Positions 37,453 to 47,562 of a stretch of 64,000 nucleotides of DNA are shown piece after piece (the first letter of the stretch is position 1; each line of letters starts with the position of its first letter). The position numbers and the translations under genes are program-made. The stretch is from assembly GCA_950295325.1 (NCBI GenBank), contig OX485806.1, positions 43,088,001 through 43,152,000 of the forward strand. Reading direction: 5' to 3'. Under the pieces are notes generated by a model. The model did not search any database and was not told where the DNA came from. It saw only the letters and a program-made list of their open reading frames with translations. The stretch is from Polytrichum commune. Taxonomy: Eukaryota > Streptophyta > Polytrichopsida > Polytrichales > Polytrichaceae.

Positions 37453-37460
37453 TATATAAG
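37453..37460 (+). promoter_or_regulatory. TATA box of the 186-aa ORF
   Basis: TATATAAG lies 50 bases upstream of the ATG at 37510, a normal spacing for a short-leader plant gene. Confidence 0.6.
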
Positions 37461-37509
37461 TAGAGCATTTAGACTCATACATATAACGAGGGACCGAGGG
37501 TAGAGAATC

Positions 37510-38070
37510 ATGGATAGGAAGGGAAAGGAGAGAGACACGTGTGGGGGTCTAGGATGGGATGAGAATATAGATAATTTAGGAGATCCACATATTCCATTCA
37601 ATCCAACATCCAAGCGTGAGAGAGATGAGAGAAGTGCGATTGAACGATTTCGTGATCATTATGTCATGACCCCCTTCTCACAATCTACACAAGTATGGAA
37701 GTTGAGGGCGGAGGAGGACCAACGACGATATGCAAACAAATTTGAGATCGATGCGGTGGAGAAGGACCTAACAAAATGCGTGGGTAGAGATCCAAATGAT
37801 GTGGTTGATTTGGGTGGGGATATTTTGAGAAAGCCCGGGGATGTGGATGTGGAGGATAATTCATTCGACATTGAAGAAGTCAAGGTGGCGGGAGAATCTT
37901 CAAAGACTTTGTCTTTTCGTAAGAAGATGAGAGGATTATCGCCTCATCGGCTACCGTTAAAGGAACGGATGAAAGACCGAACGATTAGCTATGTTGATTT
38001 ACTTCGGCCGAATCCTCTTCCAAAAATAGACCCTCGCTGGAAGCCAGGAGCATCTACGAGGTTGGCATGA
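37510..38070 (+). CDS. Unknown 186-aa protein inside the giant hAT
   Basis: This intact ORF is framed by a TATATAAG box 50 bases upstream and an AATAAA signal 85 bases after the stop. The protein is highly charged, with no signal peptide or membrane segment. Notable stretches are SKRERDERSAIERFRDHYVM, an acidic middle (DVDVEDNSFDIEEVKV) and a basic, Pro-rich tail (RPNPLPKIDPRWKPGAST). I do not recognise a domain. It is the only gene of the giant hAT without a visible lesion apart from the transposase core. It could be element cargo, an accessory protein of transposition, or a truncated captured gene. Confidence 0.55.
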   Translation: MDRKGKERDTCGGLGWDENIDNLGDPHIPFNPTSKRERDERSAIERFRDHYVMTPFSQSTQVWKLRAEEDQRRYANKFEIDAVEKDLTKCVGRDPNDVVDLGGDILRKPGDVDVEDNSFDIEEVKVAGESSKTLSFRKKMRGLSPHRLPLKERMKDRTISYVDLLRPNPLPKIDPRWKPGASTRLA

Positions 38071-38154
38071 CGGAATGAAGTGGAATATTAAAATTTACAT
38101 GATTTGTTCATCATGTATATGATTAATGAAGGGCATTTGTACCGTTGTTGCAAT

Positions 38155-38160
38155 AATAAA
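38155..38160 (+). terminator. Poly(A) signal of the 186-aa ORF
   Basis: An AATAAA hexamer lies 85 bases downstream of the TGA at 38068-38070, followed by a T-rich stretch. Confidence 0.5.
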
Positions 38161-38429
38161 GTTATGATTTGTATAATATGTTGTACCATTTCTATAATTT
38201 TTATTTTTTTATTTTTTAAATTCCCCAACCGATTATTACTCCATACTTCTATGACTTTAGTACATCATAACACCTATCAACAACAACCCTTAAAGTTCTC
38301 ATTGGCCCCCAAATTCCATCGAAAGTATTGAGGGGGACCTTAGCGACCATGGGCTAGTCCTCACCTACTTAACCCTTAAAGGCATCTGCTTTTCTAATAC
38401 CACATCCAAAATTTCTTTCAAATATACAA

Positions 38430-38464
38430 CACAGTTGTATTTTGCTTTGTGCTTGTTCATCTCA
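38430..38464 (-). repeat. 35-bp stray copy of kinase-gene coding sequence
   Basis: Thirty-five bases match kinase-gene coding sequence at 40367-40401 with one mismatch, in the same orientation. The source encodes the charged MNKHKAKYNCAG stretch. Nothing else of the kinase gene is present here, so it is a filler-type insertion or rearrangement scar. Confidence 0.8.
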
Positions 38465-38500
38465 ACAGAAACTATACATCAACTTCTCAGTTCCAAGAGT

Positions 38501-38554
38501 AAAAGTCTTGAGACACACTATGACAGTGGAAGCAAAAATGACACCTTGAATTCT
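38501..38554. repeat. Second copy of the 54-bp duplicated segment
   Basis: It matches 36696-36749 with a few substitutions and is followed by the second cluster of 81-bp repeats. Confidence 0.85.
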
Positions 38555-38569
38555 ATCAATGCGTGAGAT

Positions 38570-38735
38570 GGGTTGTGAAACCATATGAACCACTAAGGTT
38601 GAAGCACAAATGTGTGATTTATTGAATGAAAGTGGAATTTGGATGCGTATGTGTTGTGAAACCATATGAACCACTATACATAAAACACAAATGTGTGATT
38701 TAATGAATGAAAGTGGAATTTGGATGCGTGAGATG
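38570..38735. repeat. 81-bp tandem repeats, cluster 2
   Basis: About two copies of the 81-bp unit described for 37021-37250 lie here. The two clusters flank the 186-aa gene. Confidence 0.9.
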
Positions 38736-39971
38736 GGTAGAGCAATATGTTCTTACAATTGCATGTGGTGAGAAAGATAGGACAAAAATACACCAACTCT
38801 ACATCATCCGTCACAAAAATTCCAACACATTTACACAGGGAGTTCATGATTTCTTATGAGGACTGATGCGGCTTCGGAGTTTTTGGTGGGGATAGTAGAT
38901 ATAACTTGTATGAGGACTTTTGGCAACTTCTGAAACCCTAAGGATTGACCTGGAAACAACTCCATCTCTCAAAGGTCATTTGGGCAATGTTCAACAAAAT
39001 GTTTGAAATGAATGGTACAAGCCCATTGACTGATCATTGTAAAATGATCATTTACAGCCATTCCGCCGACCATGATGATCAATTCTGTGGAAGGCCAATT
39101 TTTGGGCCTCCCAGTAACTGCACAAGAAAGTGTGAGGACTTAATGAGAGTGAATAAAAACCGATCGCCCATTCGAAGCTTATTATCGTCGCAGAATGATC
39201 TCCAACCACATCCAAAATACTGTCTGTCTATATTCTTCTTGGTTTCATGATAACTACTCCGCATCACCCAAGTCACTTGAGAATTTTGAAACTCCAGTTT
39301 AATCAAGTCGTGTATCTGTTTTCGGTTAAGTCAATCAGGAGGGCCTTTGTAATCACTTCAAGAGAAATATAATCTTCACTTTGTCATGCTATAACTTTTG
39401 CAATGACATTAGGAATGACAATCTTCATATTTTGCAATATTTTCTAATAAGATGGGACAATTTTTTTGAATTATCCAACAATCAAATGGTGACTATGAAA
39501 TTGCAAATGCCCACAATAATATCTCAGTTGGGTTGGCCCCTCATGGGACCATAATGGTTTTGGGCCAAGCAAAGTGGACGGGGTTTAAGCAAAATTTAAG
39601 TGTAGTGGACTAAATGGGAATTGTATTGTTGAGGATGGAAATAAATTGCATGGATGAATATCCAAGACTAAGAGTCGATTGACGAAGAGTTGGATGATTT
39701 TTATCCATGTGAAGAAAAAAAGAAAGTAATTCAAGCATATAGAAATGATACTTAAGTTTATATATAGAAATACTTGAGGCTTCTAACGTATCTATATTTA
39801 GACAGACTTGCGACTTCTAAAAGTATCTATATATAGACAGACTTGAGACTTCTAAAAGTATCTCATAGATACTATGTATAAATATGGCTAGGGGGAAAGA
39901 TTGAACATTGCACTAAGATCCATAAACATCATACAATATACAAGTTTTGTATGAAAAATTGATGGCTTTAT
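38736..39971. other. Intergenic stretch in the giant hAT
   Basis: No gene was found. Between about 39765 and 39870 an AT-rich unit of about 38 bases (GACTTCTAAAAGTATCTATA ... GACAGACTT) is repeated two to three times. This lies just downstream of the kinase gene's stop. Confidence 0.55.
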
Positions 39972-41768
39972 TTACATCTCCACGGTTACAAAATTGGTAT
40001 GATTCAAAATTGATGCAAAAGAAACTAAAAAATTATATTTTGCAGTGTCACGGAAGCACATTGTTGGGCTAATCATGTTGTAGGGAGGCGACTTCAACAT
40101 GTTCACTACGTGTGTGATGGTTGACCTTTCCAATGGATTGGTCTTCGTCAATTCATCCAATGCTACCTCAAACCGCATCTTCAAGCCATTTGGATCACGG
40201 TTTAGCTGAAACAAGGGGGAAGTCGAATCTTTCTGATAAATCTTCTTTGCCAAAGCACCCACTGAGAAGGACTCCGAGATATATGTGTGCCTATGTTTCC
40301 GAGCCATCCTCATTGGAGAGGTGGATGTTCCATGTTGTCCTCGTACATGGAATAATTCAGGACCAGCACAGTTGTATTTTGCTTTGTGTTTGTTCATCTC
40401 ATCCACTGAATCTTTTCCATAGTTAGAGGGTGCATCTTCATCTCCCTAGGATGCCATGCCCCAATCACACACACCAATGAAAACCGTGTTATCCCGGTCT
40501 TGTAGGAAATGCAGCATGACATTGTTGGGATTAAGGTCATTGTGCAACACGTCATGCTTGTGCACGACATCCACAATGCACATTAGAGCCCATGCCAAAT
40601 AAGCTCGATGCCTTCGATATACAACCAACCGTTTCCGTGCTTCAAAGTCTGGCCCTGGCGTTTGAAGGATTGTGCTCTCGTGGACATCCGGAACTTGGTA
40701 GTCATAGGCCCTCATGTGCTTCAAAGAGCCTCCATTCCACCACATTGAGTAGGATTCGTATGTTTTCGGGTGCAAGTATTGTAGCTTGATTACCCCAGGA
40801 TGATCTACTGGGCATGCCAATGCTTCAACTGAACGCTCCTTCCGATTCTCCAAACTATTCATGGTCTTCCCAACCCACTCTATCCAGCTAGGGATGGATG
40901 ATGCTCCATGAATTGTGACCCTCCGCACCACTCCGAAGGTCCCTTGGAAGATTTCCTTATCCAAGGCTTTGATCTCCGCATTTCTAGGCAACCATATGAC
41001 ACCATGTCGGCCCTGAGTGGCAATGTTGTCTGCCATTTGTCTGTCAATAAACACGGGGAGGTTGCAGGCGGATGTTCCTTTTGCTATTATTACGCCTCTT
41101 TTCCAATTCTCTAGCTTATCGTACAGTTCAGACTTCATGCCACTACTACTTCCCTCGCCAGGATGCAAAGCATCATATGCCATTGTTGGATTGTAGACTG
41201 CTTCCGTGGCTTGTTGTTCAATCCACACATCCCAATCGTCCGTGCCCCTAGCTTCTTCAAACTCCGATCCAGCTGTGCCTTCCGTGAGAAGAAGCATCAA
41301 CTCGTTCTTCACCAACTCTAAACCCTTTGTACCATTATTGAGGTATTGTTTTTCCAAAAATACCATGCTATGGTTTCTAAACCATTCCAAAACCAATGTC
41401 CTACAATGGTTTCGAACCTCATCGCTCCGTTTATCACGTTTGCCTCTATTTTTCCTTCTCTTTGATTGCGAACCTAATGCCGTGGACCCCTCATCCATCC
41501 CTTCCGAATCTGTTGCGTGTTTCAATCCCCGTCGTTCATCACCTTCCGAAGACCGATGTACATCACGTGCAGGGCTAGTTGGGCTTGATGTCCCTCGGGT
41601 CGGAGATCGAGGTGTCACGTGCTCCCCACGAGTCGGTGCATGTATACCAGTGGAATTGCCTGAGCTTGGTCCCCTTCCTAATCTCCCTCTATATTCATTA
41701 TTTCCCCGACTGCCACGTGTTCCATGGCTTCCCCGTGATTGGTTGCCTCCAGAATGACCAACAGCCAA
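39972..41768 (-). pseudogene. Protein-kinase-like gene of the giant hAT, interrupted by one TAG
   Basis: A single frame of 598 codons runs from Met at 41768 to the stop at 39972, broken only by TAG at 40446-40448. The N-terminal 120 residues are Gly/Arg/Ser-rich and basic. The kinase domain starts near residue 272. It has a Gly loop QGTFGVV (275-281), candidate VAIK lysine K301 (WVGKTM), catalytic loop HNDLNPNNV (D411) and metal-binding DWG at 435-437 in place of DFG. After the stop, GPELF stands in for APE, SESFSVGALAKKIY for helix F, and a basic LERST segment for helix I. The key catalytic residues are present, so the ancestral protein probably was an active Ser/Thr or Tyr kinase. The stop falls in the activation segment. 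A TATA box lies 385 bases upstream. Confidence 0.82.
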
Positions 41769-41949
41769 AAACTCCTGATCAAATTAAAAAAGATCTCTAC
41801 GTGCTATACGTGCTGCAGGACTTCCACTTCTGGGCTCGCTTCCCTCGCCAGTATTCGGGGATGCATTGCTTTGTACCCAAGCACGGTGCACCCTTGAATC
41901 CTCGTCTTGGTAAGGAGCAATGTCCTCCCCCTCCATCCCCCAAAAAACC

Positions 41950-41975
41950 ACGTGAGTGAGTGAGTGAGTGAGTGT
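41950..41975. repeat. (GAGT)n microsatellite in the kinase leader
   Basis: Five to six GTGA/GAGT units lie in the presumed 5' untranslated region of the kinase gene. Confidence 0.8.
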
Positions 41976-42152
41976 AGAAACGAGTGCGTGAATTTGTAAA
42001 AAAAAAATTGCGAGGGTTACCCCACAGTTTGCCCTGCCCTCCCAAAACCCTTGAGACCCGCGCGGTGCCGCTGTCCCTTGGGACGCAACAAGGTCTCGGG
42101 TCCCTAAGTGATGGGAGGAGAGGAAAAATATTTGAAACTAAGCCCCCCCGGG

Positions 42153-42161
42153 CTTTATATA
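42153..42161 (-). promoter_or_regulatory. TATA box of the kinase-like gene
   Basis: TATATAAAG on the minus strand lies about 385 bases before the ATG at 41768. An ATTGG (CCAAT-type) motif lies about 25 bases upstream on the same strand, and the right G-rich array about 50 bases upstream. Confidence 0.6.
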
Positions 42162-42206
42162 GGGCAAGGGGAGCCCATGGGCCAATCATGACGAGGTACG
42201 GTCAGA

Positions 42207-42394
42207 CGGATGTGACGGGGTGCCGGATGGAGGGCTGGATGGGGTCCGGGTTCGGATTAGGGGGGACCGGGTTCGGATTGGGGGGGGGGCGGATTGGGGG
42301 GGGGGGGATGGGGGGCCGGATGAGGGCCGGATGGGGTGCCGGATGGGGGAGGGGAACGTAGGGAGCGGGGGGAACGGGGGGGGGGGGGACGGGC
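42207..42394 (+). promoter_or_regulatory. Right G-rich array
   Basis: About 190 bases of GGATGGAGGG, GGTTCGGATTAGGGGG and GGGAACG units with G runs up to about twelve lie near the right end of the element. It shares units with the left and central arrays. Confidence 0.7.
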
Positions 42395-42607
42395 GCTAGT
42401 AATTTTTTTCCCACTTTACCTCTACTTTGCTGACATGGCACCATATGTGGACATCGTAAATCCTACGTGTCCTGATTGGGGTAATGTAATTACACAAAAA
42501 AATACGGTAAAATTCAAGTTCGTCAGGATAAAGACGGCATCCGGCATAATGTCGTGACAGATACGTGTCGTGACGCCACGACATTATGTCGGGATTAACC
42601 TCCGTCA

Positions 42608-42627
42608 CGACACAATAGACAACCCTG
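42608..42627 (-). repeat. Right terminal inverted repeat of the giant hAT
   Basis: The sequence ends ...ATAGACAACCCTG, the complement of the left end. It is followed immediately by the duplicated ATGCCAAC. Confidence 0.92.
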
Positions 42628-42635
42628 ATGCCAAC
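42628..42635. repeat. Right target-site duplication of the giant hAT (ATGCCAAC)
   Basis: This is a perfect copy of 25887-25894. Confidence 0.95.
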
Positions 42636-43648
42636 ATCAGGAGCCCAAATGTGATTGTTGGGTCGCTAATTAACATTGATCATTTAAGATTCCTGCACTG
42701 AATTCCAGCATGATACCCACCTTCCCCAAATGTGCAGAATGTGGCCTAACAACCAAACCGCTCCTCGAATGTGTGGTTTTCTTCTTTGGCACCTAGTTTC
42801 TCACAGTGCCGGCAGAAGAATTGACTGTCTTTTTCCTCTCTGCCACAGGTGTTGCATTCAATTGAGCCGCAAGTGCCTCTTCGGGTCCTCCCGCATCCTT
42901 TTCAACTAGCCTCCACCATACTAGTGCGTCTCAAGAACCAAGGAACCCTTTGAGCTCTTCCAAATTCCATGTGCACAACCGGGCTTATGCCGCCAGCCCT
43001 CGCCTGTAGCCACATTACTCCCACAACATCCTTCACTTCTCCCCCTCCTGTTACTGTCCTTGCACTCCCGCTTCCGCTTGTTGGCCGACCATTCCCCTAG
43101 CCCCCTGCTACTGCCCTTGCACTTCCCCGAGGAAAGAGAGAGGAGCAGCCACCGAACACCAAACAGGGCCCCTGGATCTGGAATTCCGGAACCCAATCTG
43201 GAATTTTTGAAGGGACCCCCCCTTGAATGAACAATTAACTTACCCTACTTGCCCAAATAATCTTGGATCAAGGCCATTCACCAAGGTGCATCCAACTTCA
43301 CTTATCCCAACCCACTTCTTTAGTTTCTTTTTCACTTTTAATAACAAGAGTTTCTCAATCAACCCCACTAAATCCAATTAGCACCTAACACCCTTAACTA
43401 ATTCTAAACTTACCCCCTTTAGCTACCCACTCCCACCAATACTAAGTTTCAATAATTTTAATGATTAAAAAGACATGGGGGCATAATATCAGGCTCACAC
43501 TCACACACTCACCTTTAAATCACTTAAGGCTAACTTCAAGAGCTCTAACGCTCTACACTTACAACTTACCTTAACTGAAACACAATTCCATCGGCTGGGG
43601 AGTTGTTAATGCAACATACAAGTGTGGGCACCATATTGGGCTCACATA
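42636..43648 (-). repeat. Proximal part of the split minus-strand gypsy LTR
   Basis: On the minus strand two LTR-start-like sequences are present, TGTGAGCCCAATATGG at 43648 and TGTGAGCCTGATATTATG at 43499. The LTR start at 47151 is similar. The segment then runs without a gene to the hAT insertion point. Because of the two starts the true boundary is uncertain by 150 bases. In the plus direction TGGCGACCATCTGG at 43651 resembles a primer-binding site, but the adjacent integrase is on the minus strand, so I do not call one. Confidence 0.55.
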
Positions 43649-43699
43649 ACTGGCGACCATCTGGGATTGAATCCAGAACTCTCTTGCTCCGCATGCAAG

Positions 43700-46508
43700 T
43701 GTCTCTTTATGCCCTGTATTCCTTACACCGACTGCATGCCGTACGTGTCGGAAAGCTCTCACCGTTTAGTATCTCCAATTGCAATGAATTGTTTGAGAAC
43801 GCCTCACGAACAAAGTATGGTCCCAACCAAACTGCATCAAACTTACCTGGAAACTCAAGCTTCCATGCATCTTGAATCATCATCATCATACCTGGCTTGA
43901 GTGCCCTCTTCTTGTGTTGTTTGTCGAAGGTGATCTTCCTTCGCCTTTGGATGGCCTCGATGTGTTGAGCTACCATTCTCTTCCTTTCATCGAGCTCCTC
44001 TAAGGTTGTTAGCCTATTCTTCAATGATTGACTATCCGTGAGACGCGAACTTACCGCAACTCGTAATGACTCTACCTCGAATTCAATGGGTAGAGTTGCT
44101 TCCAACCCATACACTAAAAAAATGGAGTGGACTGTGTGGTGACTTTGAAGGTTGTCCGATAAGCCCACAATGCCGATGTTAACTTGACACCCCAATCCCT
44201 CTTCGAATCGTGGATTGTCTTGCGCATGATACTCACCAATGTCTCGTTAACACGCTCCGTTTGACCGTTGGTCTGCGGATGATAAGGAGTTGTTTTTCTA
44301 TGGTCTATTTTAAACATGTCTGTCAACTCTTGAAACATCTCGTTCAAGAAGTGGATGCCCTTATTACTAACTAGAATCTTGGGGCACCCAAACCTTGAGA
44401 TGATGTTTTCATACATGAAGGTGGCGGCATTGGCGGCTGTGTTCGTCTTCACAACTTTATCCTCTGCTCACTTAGTCAGGTACTCGGTTGCCACTACGAT
44501 GTAAGCCATGCCCTTCGAAGAATGGGGGTGAACCTCGCCAACATAATCGATCCCCCATTTGTCAAAGGGAACTAGAGGTAAGGACACATGAAGATGCATC
44601 TCTATGCGGAGGTCATTCCTCGCATACCTCTGACAAGCATCGCATTTCCTAACATATTTCTTAGCATCCTTGAACAAATCCGGCTAGAAGTAACCTGCTC
44701 TGAGTACCTTGTGTCCAGTGAGCAATCTTGAGAAATGCCCACCACATGCACTATCATGGCATGCAGCCAATATGGAAGGCGCTTCAATCTCAGACACACA
44801 ACGCCTCAGGATTCCATCCATTCCTCTCCTGAACAGTCTATGCCCTATCACTATTTAGTGCCGACTATTAACTCTGATTTTTTTTCTCTCTTTCCTCGTC
44901 CGATCTCCAGTTAACTGTTGGGTTGTGAGAAACTCTACGATGCCTGAGTACCAATCCGCTTTAGCTGTCACCAAAAAGAGGTTGTCATCCCTCAAACTGT
45001 CATCCACTGGACTAGATCCCACCTCCTCGGACAACCTTGATAAATGGTCGGCTTGCAAGTGCATACGCCCGGGTTTATACTCCACAATATAGTTGAACTC
45101 CTCCATTAATAGGACCCATCTAGCCAACCTCCCGCTCAACCCTGCCTTGTTGACTAAGAACTTGATTGCCATGTGATCGACAAAGAAAACCACAAGATTA
45201 CACATAAGGTAATGGCGAAATTTCTTGACTGAGAAGACCATGGCAGAGCATTCCCTCTCAGTGATGGAATAATTTCTCTCTGCTGGTGTTGATTGTCGGC
45301 TTGCATAAGCCACATGTTGATCCTTGCCCTTGTCCCCCGTTGATTGACATAATGCACTACCTACAGCTACCGCGTTAGCATCACAAAAAATATGAAAGGG
45401 TTTTCCCCAATCTGGTGGCCTTAACACCGGGTAGGTGCTAAGCTTTGACCTCAACTCCTCAAATGCCCTTTGGCATGCCTCTGTCCACTCGAACTTACAA
45501 TCATTCTTGAGTAGTTGCGTGATAGGCACTGCGATTTTTGCATAATCCGGAATCAACTATCTATACCAACCTACATGTTCTAACAACTTGGCTATGCCCT
45601 TGGCATTGGTTGGCGTGGCCAACTCATCTATGACTGCTATCTTCTCGGGATCCGGTTCCTTGCCTTTCTCACTTACCACATAGCCTAACACACGGGTAGA
45701 TCACTCCATTATCAAGTTGAACACCACGTGCGACCAAAAAAAATCTTCTTTTGGTAAGTTGTACCACCAAAATGGGTCAAAATTTTATCAATTTTTTTTC
45801 ATGAGTAGATATACACAGTACCTATGATATAGTTAAAAGTGGTAACTAAATTTGATGATTTGTTTTTTTCATAAAACATACCATTTCTAACTAGAATGAC
45901 AGAGAATTGAACTAAAAAATTTACTCAAAAAAATAAAGATGACTAAAAATTTCAAAAAAGTATACAAAAGATACTATCAATGGTTATGTATATGTAGAAA
46001 AAATATCATAAATTTTAAAATTATATATGGCATGTAATATAGGGGTAGCAAACTTTGTCCGCACGTGGTATCAACTTGACAATGAAGTGACCTCCCCGTG
46101 GCCTAACAACACGCCTTTCTGAACTCCTAAGAATGTTTTGTCAGGATTAAAAGCCAACTGCATTTGTCTGCATCTAATCAAAGCCTCTCTCACACATCCT
46201 AAATGTTGACTAGAATTCGACTGAGTGCTAAAGTCATCAATGAAGACTGTCATGGATTTGTACAACAAGTCGGTGAAGATGTACATGACCAGCCTTTGAA
46301 ACGTGGTTGGAGCGTTACATAATCCAAATGGCATGACCACCCACACAAACATGCCCCAAGGAGTGGTAAAGGCTGTTTTGTGAACATCTTGTAATGCTAT
46401 GGCGATTTGGTTATATCCCGCATAACCATCCATGAAAGTATAGCGAGCATGCCCCCCTACCTCCTCTAAAACCTCTATTTTTAACCATACCATGTCCTTT
46501 GCCAACTA
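43700..46508 (-). pseudogene. Old Ty3/gypsy pol (RT - RNase H - integrase), broken
   Basis: The minus-strand order is right to left. RT (46505-46101) has the TPWGMFVWVVMPFGLCNAP block and FIDD in place of YVDD. The RT thumb and RNase H follow (45690-44855), with FHIFCDANAVAVGSALCQ, ERECSAMVFSVKKFRHYL and HLQADHLSRL. Next come the integrase zinc region (CDACQRYA near 44630), the integrase core with WGIDYVGEV and VSNKGIHF (the second catalytic Asp replaced by Asn), and HPQTNGQTERVNETL, then the C-terminal part to 43707. Stops lie near 44855, 44690 and 44468, and the frame shifts near 44130. A MITE splits the RT. The RT N-terminus, protease and gag are missing, so the element is truncated at about 46510. 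Confidence 0.85.
45691..46100. mobile_element. MITE inserted in the gypsy reverse transcriptase
   Basis: The 410-bp non-coding element has inverted repeats about 40 bases long: CACGGGTAGATCACTCCATT on the left against CACGGGGAGGTCACTTCATT (reverse complement) on the right, continuing through TCAAGTTGA and CCACGTGCG. Perfect 8-bp duplications GCCTAACA flank it (45683-45690 and 46101-46108). Its interior is AT-rich. The 8-bp duplication suggests a hAT-mobilised MITE. Removing it restores the RT reading order. Confidence 0.9.
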
Positions 46509-47150
46509 GGCTAGGGAATAAATAACATTGATAATGTGAAAGCTATGTTTTTATAATGAACTTTTAGGTTTATACACGGCTTGGGGCCAACCAAACATTG
46601 GCCTGATTCATGTGCAATTAAGCCCTCAATCTAGCCCAACTAAATCAACTTTGACGGGCCCACCCTTGTTACATGTAAAGTGATGAGACCCGTTTTAAGT
46701 CCCAATGTTTTTGAAATGAAAATGTAGTGAATACAACTAACCTTTTATAGACCAACAATAAAGATGTTCATTATCCAACGGATGAACCCAATCCGACCCA
46801 TGTTGGAGTTCAGGCTAAGAAAAAACTTTGCCTGATTTCTTCAAGTTGGCCTGAAGGTCTGACACTAAAATTATGCCACCTAGGATGACACATGAAATGA
46901 GTGAATGTTTGGACCCAACCTTAATATAAAGCCCTTGGACCAGGTTTTATGAAATTTAGCGATCCTAGAGCCTGGCCGCACTAGGTGGTGCTGGGCCGGG
47001 ACCGGATTTGGCCAAGGCCTACCCGGAAGCTCCCAACCGGGTAGGGAGGTTAGCCGGTCCTTAATTCTGGCTCTAACTCAGAGGCCGCACCAGCTAGGTA
47101 TGTGCTGGAGAGCCTCCCACGTTCATCCACATTTTTCTATCAATTATGTG
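46509..47150. other. Junction between two LTR elements, no gene
   Basis: About 640 bases lie between the truncated minus-strand pol and the LTR that starts at 47151. The right part is GC-rich (CCGGGACCGG, CCAACCGGGTAGGG). I see no feature in it. Confidence 0.45.
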
Positions 47151-47562
47151 AGCCCAATCTAGGTGCCCACATGTGTTTTTAAGCTTTGCAACTGTCAAAC
47201 CTTAGATTCAAAATTCTTATTAATTATTCAAAAGATAAAAAGAGTTGAAGGTTTTGTATTTGAGTTGGTTTGCGTTTAAGAGACCCAAGCAAGTATATTT
47301 TGAGTTGGAAATTAGAAGGACCAGGTTAAAGATTAATTCTTTGATTGGGTAAAGGCTTAGGGTGAGGATGTTAGGATTTGACGAGGCAAGGCCTCGGTTA
47401 GGACTAGGGTGCGTTAATTGTTTGTTTTAGGCAGTAGCAGGATCGAAAGTAGGAGAGGGCCAGGTTGCTAAAGGGAGGGCCGCTCCTCCTCTGAGGAGAT
47501 GACGACCGGGATTTCCGAATCGACCAGGGAGGACCAAAGGCGAGGGAGAGCTCCCTCTTGGC
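47151..47562 (+). repeat. 5' part of an older LTR that received the methyltransferase retrotransposon
   Basis: The start TGTGAGCCCAATCTAGGTGC resembles the LTR start at 43648 and the start at 20942. Its continuation appears to be 57473-58524, whose end carries the family signature. Together these give about 1.46 kb. I assign them by family resemblance, not by a clean target duplication. Confidence 0.5.

Larger units (their letters stand above)
25895..42627. mobile_element. Giant hAT element carrying four genes and a nested second hAT
   Basis: The element is 16,733 bp, or about 12.9 kb without the nested insertion. The left end is CAGGGTTGTCTATCGCGACG. The reverse complement of the right end is CAGGGTTGTCTATTGTGTCG, with 13 perfect bases and 16 of the first 20 matching. 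CAGGG ends and a perfect 8-bp target duplication are hallmarks of hAT transposons. Both subterminal regions contain repeated CGTCACGACAYAAT and TGTCGTGACG palindromes, candidate transposase-binding sites. Contents are a RING/coiled-coil gene (+), a DUF659-hAT transposase (-), an unknown 186-aa ORF (+) and a kinase-like gene (-). The element sits in the LTR of an older gypsy. Most genes carry nonsense or frameshift lesions, so this copy is probably not autonomous now. Whether the extra genes belong to the family or were captured once can only be told from other copies. Confidence 0.9.

Noticed and set aside
41206-41757. 183-codon plus-strand ORF
   Set aside because: It is antisense to the Arg/Gly-rich N-terminus of the kinase gene. 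Base composition explains the open frame.
41797-42189. 130-codon minus-strand ORF upstream of the kinase gene
   Set aside because: It lies between the TATA box and the kinase ATG, contains the GAGT microsatellite and has no motif. It is treated as leader sequence.
26172-42394. G-rich arrays as the inverted termini of a separate element
   Set aside because: All three arrays are G-rich on the same strand, so they are not inverted repeats. The true ends with target duplication lie outside them.
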